From Oligoflexales bacterium (lineage in GTDB: Bacteria; Bdellovibrionota_B; Oligoflexia; Oligoflexales; RGVZ01), in contig CANLUT010000005.1 in the NCBI GenBank assembly GCA_947494335.1, positions 213,828-277,827 on the forward strand: a stretch of 64,000 nt of DNA, in the 5' to 3' direction. The position numbers were made by a program, and so were the translations under genes. Numbering within the stretch: position 1 is the stretch's first letter; every line of letters begins with the position of its first letter. Positions 61,657-64,000 of the stretch are shown here, one piece after another. The notes under the pieces were generated by a model. It made no database searches and had not been told where the DNA came from. It saw nothing but the letters and a program-made list of their open reading frames with translations.

Positions 61657-64000
61657 TTGACTGTAATCTTTGGCAAACTTCGATGGTTTTTTGTGGCGTT
61701 TGTTGTCACGCAGTGGGTGACAGCATGCGGTACGCAACCTAATTACATTGAAGTGAAAACTGCGCGTGATGCGGTCGGAGGGCAGTGTGTAGAAAAAGGA
61801 AAGTGTATTGCTCAGGCTAAAGGCCTGATTGTTTACAACCCAGACCTGGTGACCCAGACGGGCGTCGTCAAGCGACAATCAGAGCCTACGTTACTCACAA
61901 AGCTAATGTATCTGGTTGATGAGCCCAAGCTTTTAATTCCATCGACCACGCTCGCGCCGCATTTGCGCGGCGTCGCATTGGTTGGCGAGTTTGATCCCTG
62001 CGATTCTCCCAAGGGCATCTCTGGAGTAATTCCTACAGCAAGCCAGCTGCGAGAGTTGAAAGAGGGTAAATTCAAGGCCTGTATTGCTTATGTTGGCGAG
62101 GGTTTGATTAAAAAGACCTTTGCATTGGATGCAGTTGCAGTTGACTCTTCGCCACCTGAGACCACTGGTGCTGTGCTTGCTGAAAATATCACGCCATCCA
62201 GTGCGATGATTCGCTGGTCAAAGGCGGGTGACAACGTAACACTCGATGGAAGTTTAGTTTACCGCGTCTACACGTCGACGTCGTCATCCCTTGACTCTTT
62301 GCAAGTTGTAAAAGCCTTGGGCAATCTTGTTGACAGCAAAACAGTGGGTGGCACATCTCTCACGCTGACGGGGCTCAATAATCTGCAGCGTTATCATGCT
62401 GCGGTTGTCGTTAGCGATGATGCAGGAAATGAAGCCTTGGCTGGTACCGTTCATTTTGACACAACATCTCCTGACACGTCGTCTCCAACAGTTGTAACCG
62501 TGAGAAGTATGAACGGTGCATACAAAGCCGGTTCGTTTGTTGACATCGATGTCAATTTTTCTGAACCAATTTCCTTGGTCGGGAACTCGCTTTCTTTGAG
62601 CCTCACGGGCGGAACGCGAGCAGCGGGATTCGTATCAAAGCCTGACGGCGATACTCTGAGATTCCGCTATGTCGTTCAGGCTGGTGATAACGTGCCTGAT
62701 CTTTCGATTGTTAGAATTAATTTGGACACTGGTGTGAGTATTAGGGATGCTTTTGGGAATGACGCTGATTTGTCCATTGTCTCGGGAAGTAACCTTGCAG
62801 ATACCCATGATGTTGTTCTTGATACAGTGGCGCCGACTGTGCTGATCACATCGAATCGTGATCCAGGGCCTACCAACAATTCATCCATTACACTCACATT
62901 TACTTTCTCAGAGCCGGTCATAGGATTTGATGCAAGTGATGTCGCTGTCACGAATGCGAGCAAAGGCATATTTACCGCAATCAGCGATACTGTTTACACT
63001 TTGGCGTTAACGCCCGGCGGATCCGTTATATCGGCCAGTGTTCTGGGTGCGGCCGCAGATGATTTGGCTGGCAACCCAAGCTCTCCATCAACACCGTGGT
63101 CAATCAACTACGATTCCTCATCTCCTACCTTGGCCATTACTTCTAACCGTGACCCAGGACCGACGAACAACTCGGCGATCACTCTGACATTCACATTCTC
63201 GGAAGCCGTGACAGGATTTACAGCCTCCGATGTTTCCTTAACGAACGCGACCGCTGGGGCATTCGCGGCCACAAGCTCGACCGTCTATACCTTAGCGATT
63301 ACACCGACAGCATCAGCTGTTTCAGCGAGTGTCCCTGCTAACTCTGCAGTGGACTCATCAGCAAACGGCAACACCGCTTCGACACCTTGGTCTATTACCT
63401 ACGACAACACCGCTCCAACGGTGGCCATCACATCTAACCGTGACCCAGGACCGACCAACAATTCGGCGATCACCTTAACGTTTACTTTCTCCGAGCCTGT
63501 CACAGGATTTGATGCAACCGACGTTTCGCTTACTAACGCGACGGCTGGTACATTCACGGTCACAAGCTCGACCGTTTACACCCTGGCGATTACAGCCACT
63601 GGATCTGCTGTGACGGCCAACGTGGCAGCCAATGCTGCCGATGATGCTGCTAGCAATGGTAATACGGCTGCAACCCAGTGGAGTATTACTTACGACAATG
63701 CCGCTCCGACCGTGGCGATCACATCTAACCGTGATCCGGGACCGACCAACAATTCGGCGATCACCTTAACGTTTACTTTCTCCGACCCTGTCACAGGATT
63801 TGATGCTACCGACGTTTCCGTAACCAATGCGACTAAAGGAACATTCACGGCCACAAGCTCGACCGTTTACACCCTGGCAATTACAGCCACCGGATCTGCT
63901 GTGACAGCCGACGTAGCAGCCAATGCTGCTAATGACTCGGCGACCAATGGTAATACGGCTGCAACCCAGTGGAGTATTACTTACGACAATGCCGCTCCAA
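61657..64000 (+). CDS. Large Ig-repeat surface lipoprotein, C-terminus beyond window
   Basis: At least 781 residues, open to the right edge. The start is a TTG with GGAGGGG six bases upstream. A basic/hydrophobic signal (LTVIFGKLRWFFVAFVVTQWVTAC) ends in VTAC. A globular part with Cys pairs comes first, then a fibronectin type III-like domain at about 165-265 (SAMIRWSKAGDN, YRVYTSTS, LQRYHAAVVVSDDAGN), an Ig-like domain at about 272-388, and then Ig-like repeats of 97 residues each resembling PF19078, starting near 395, 492, 589 and 686. Each repeat has ITSNRDPGPTNNS, TFTFSEPVTGFDATDV and a closing STPWSI/TQWSITYDN. Such proteins usually project from the surface and mediate adhesion. The final domains lie outside the window. 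Confidence 0.85.
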   Translation, partial: MTVIFGKLRWFFVAFVVTQWVTACGTQPNYIEVKTARDAVGGQCVEKGKCIAQAKGLIVYNPDLVTQTGVVKRQSEPTLLTKLMYLVDEPKLLIPSTTLAPHLRGVALVGEFDPCDSPKGISGVIPTASQLRELKEGKFKACIAYVGEGLIKKTFALDAVAVDSSPPETTGAVLAENITPSSAMIRWSKAGDNVTLDGSLVYRVYTSTSSSLDSLQVVKALGNLVDSKTVGGTSLTLTGLNNLQRYHAAVVVSDDAGNEALAGTVHFDTTSPDTSSPTVVTVRSMNGAYKAGSFVDIDVNFSEPISLVGNSLSLSLTGGTRAAGFVSKPDGDTLRFRYVVQAGDNVPDLSIVRINLDTGVSIRDAFGNDADLSIVSGSNLADTHDVVLDTVAPTVLITSNRDPGPTNNSSITLTFTFSEPVIGFDASDVAVTNASKGIFTAISDTVYTLALTPGGSVISASVLGAAADDLAGNPSSPSTPWSINYDSSSPTLAITSNRDPGPTNNSAITLTFTFSEAVTGFTASDVSLTNATAGAFAATSSTVYTLAITPTASAVSASVPANSAVDSSANGNTASTPWSITYDNTAPTVAITSNRDPGPTNNSAITLTFTFSEPVTGFDATDVSLTNATAGTFTVTSSTVYTLAITATGSAVTANVAANAADDAASNGNTAATQWSITYDNAAPTVAITSNRDPGPTNNSAITLTFTFSDPVTGFDATDVSVTNATKGTFTATSSTVYTLAITATGSAVTADVAANAANDSATNGNTAATQWSITYDNAAP
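62851..64000 (+). repeat. Tandem 291-bp Ig-domain repeats
   Basis: The stretch beginning TCxAAyCGTGAyCCnGG recurs at 62851, 63142, 63433 and 63724: exactly 291 bases (97 codons) each time. The first copy is diverged; the last three, especially the final two, are nearly identical at the DNA level, including silent positions. The array continues past the window edge. Confidence 0.95.

Overview
The window looks like chromosomal DNA of a Gram-negative, aerobic bacterium with moderate GC. Lipopolysaccharide heptose genes (hldE, gmhA), secB, many lipoprotein signal peptides, a predicted outer-membrane barrel and a haem A synthase support this. The density of secreted and lipidated proteins of unknown function, an omega subunit of the deltaproteobacterial type and a minor-pilin cluster suggest the Bdellovibrionota/Oligoflexia or a related former 'delta' lineage. 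That placement is an inference; no rRNA or tRNA gene is present to confirm it.

Left part (1-5100): a truncated coiled-coil exported protein, two gene-poor stretches holding a long inverted repeat and a decayed LexA/UmuD-like remnant, a lipidated FAD-linked oxidase and two small exported proteins. 5200-8600: a minus-strand chemosensory operon (STAS/zinc-ribbon protein, CheA, CheW) closed by a bidirectional terminator. 8750-12780: enolase, leucyl aminopeptidase, a HAD phosphatase and a small lipoprotein. 13079-16361: three consecutive pilin-like genes. 16400-25720: glucokinase, acyl-CoA thioesterase, pirin, and a largely minus-strand group with hldE, a PA14 lipoprotein, an M14 carboxypeptidase, secB, gmhA and ugd.

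25900-32400: an FHA-GGDEF diguanylate cyclase, unknown proteins, a membrane-bound HExxH peptidase, a ureohydrolase and small exported proteins. 32453-36975: a minus-strand fatty-acid beta-oxidation operon (fadN-type bifunctional enzyme, thiolase, lipidated alpha/beta hydrolase). 37100-43400: small genes, a minus-strand run ending in the NAD(P)HX repair enzyme nnr and starting with a TPR/beta-barrel protein, and an HExxH lipoprotein. 43559-49350: rpoZ, a tandem pair of paralogous small proteins of unknown family with a good promoter, two exported proteins, a receiver-like/TPR protein and a membrane mannosyltransferase-like protein.

49538-56803: an HExxH peptidase and a tightly packed plus-strand operon (ctaA, glpX, retropepsin-like protease, SDR, DUF486 protein, SUI1/YciH, ubiD, deoC). 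56967-64000: lipoproteins, a VWA lipoprotein, a DUF900 hydrolase, a decayed metallo-beta-lactamase-fold remnant and, running off the right edge, a large lipoprotein with a fibronectin-III-like region and Ig-like repeats of exactly 291 bp.

Most of the window is ordinary housekeeping and envelope metabolism. The parts most worth a second look are the paralogous pair at 44.5-45.3 kb, the CheA N-terminal repeats with the STAS/zinc partner, two Shine-Dalgarno sequences buried in hairpins, and the near-identical Ig repeats. No mobile element, CRISPR array, defence system or biosynthetic cluster was recognised.
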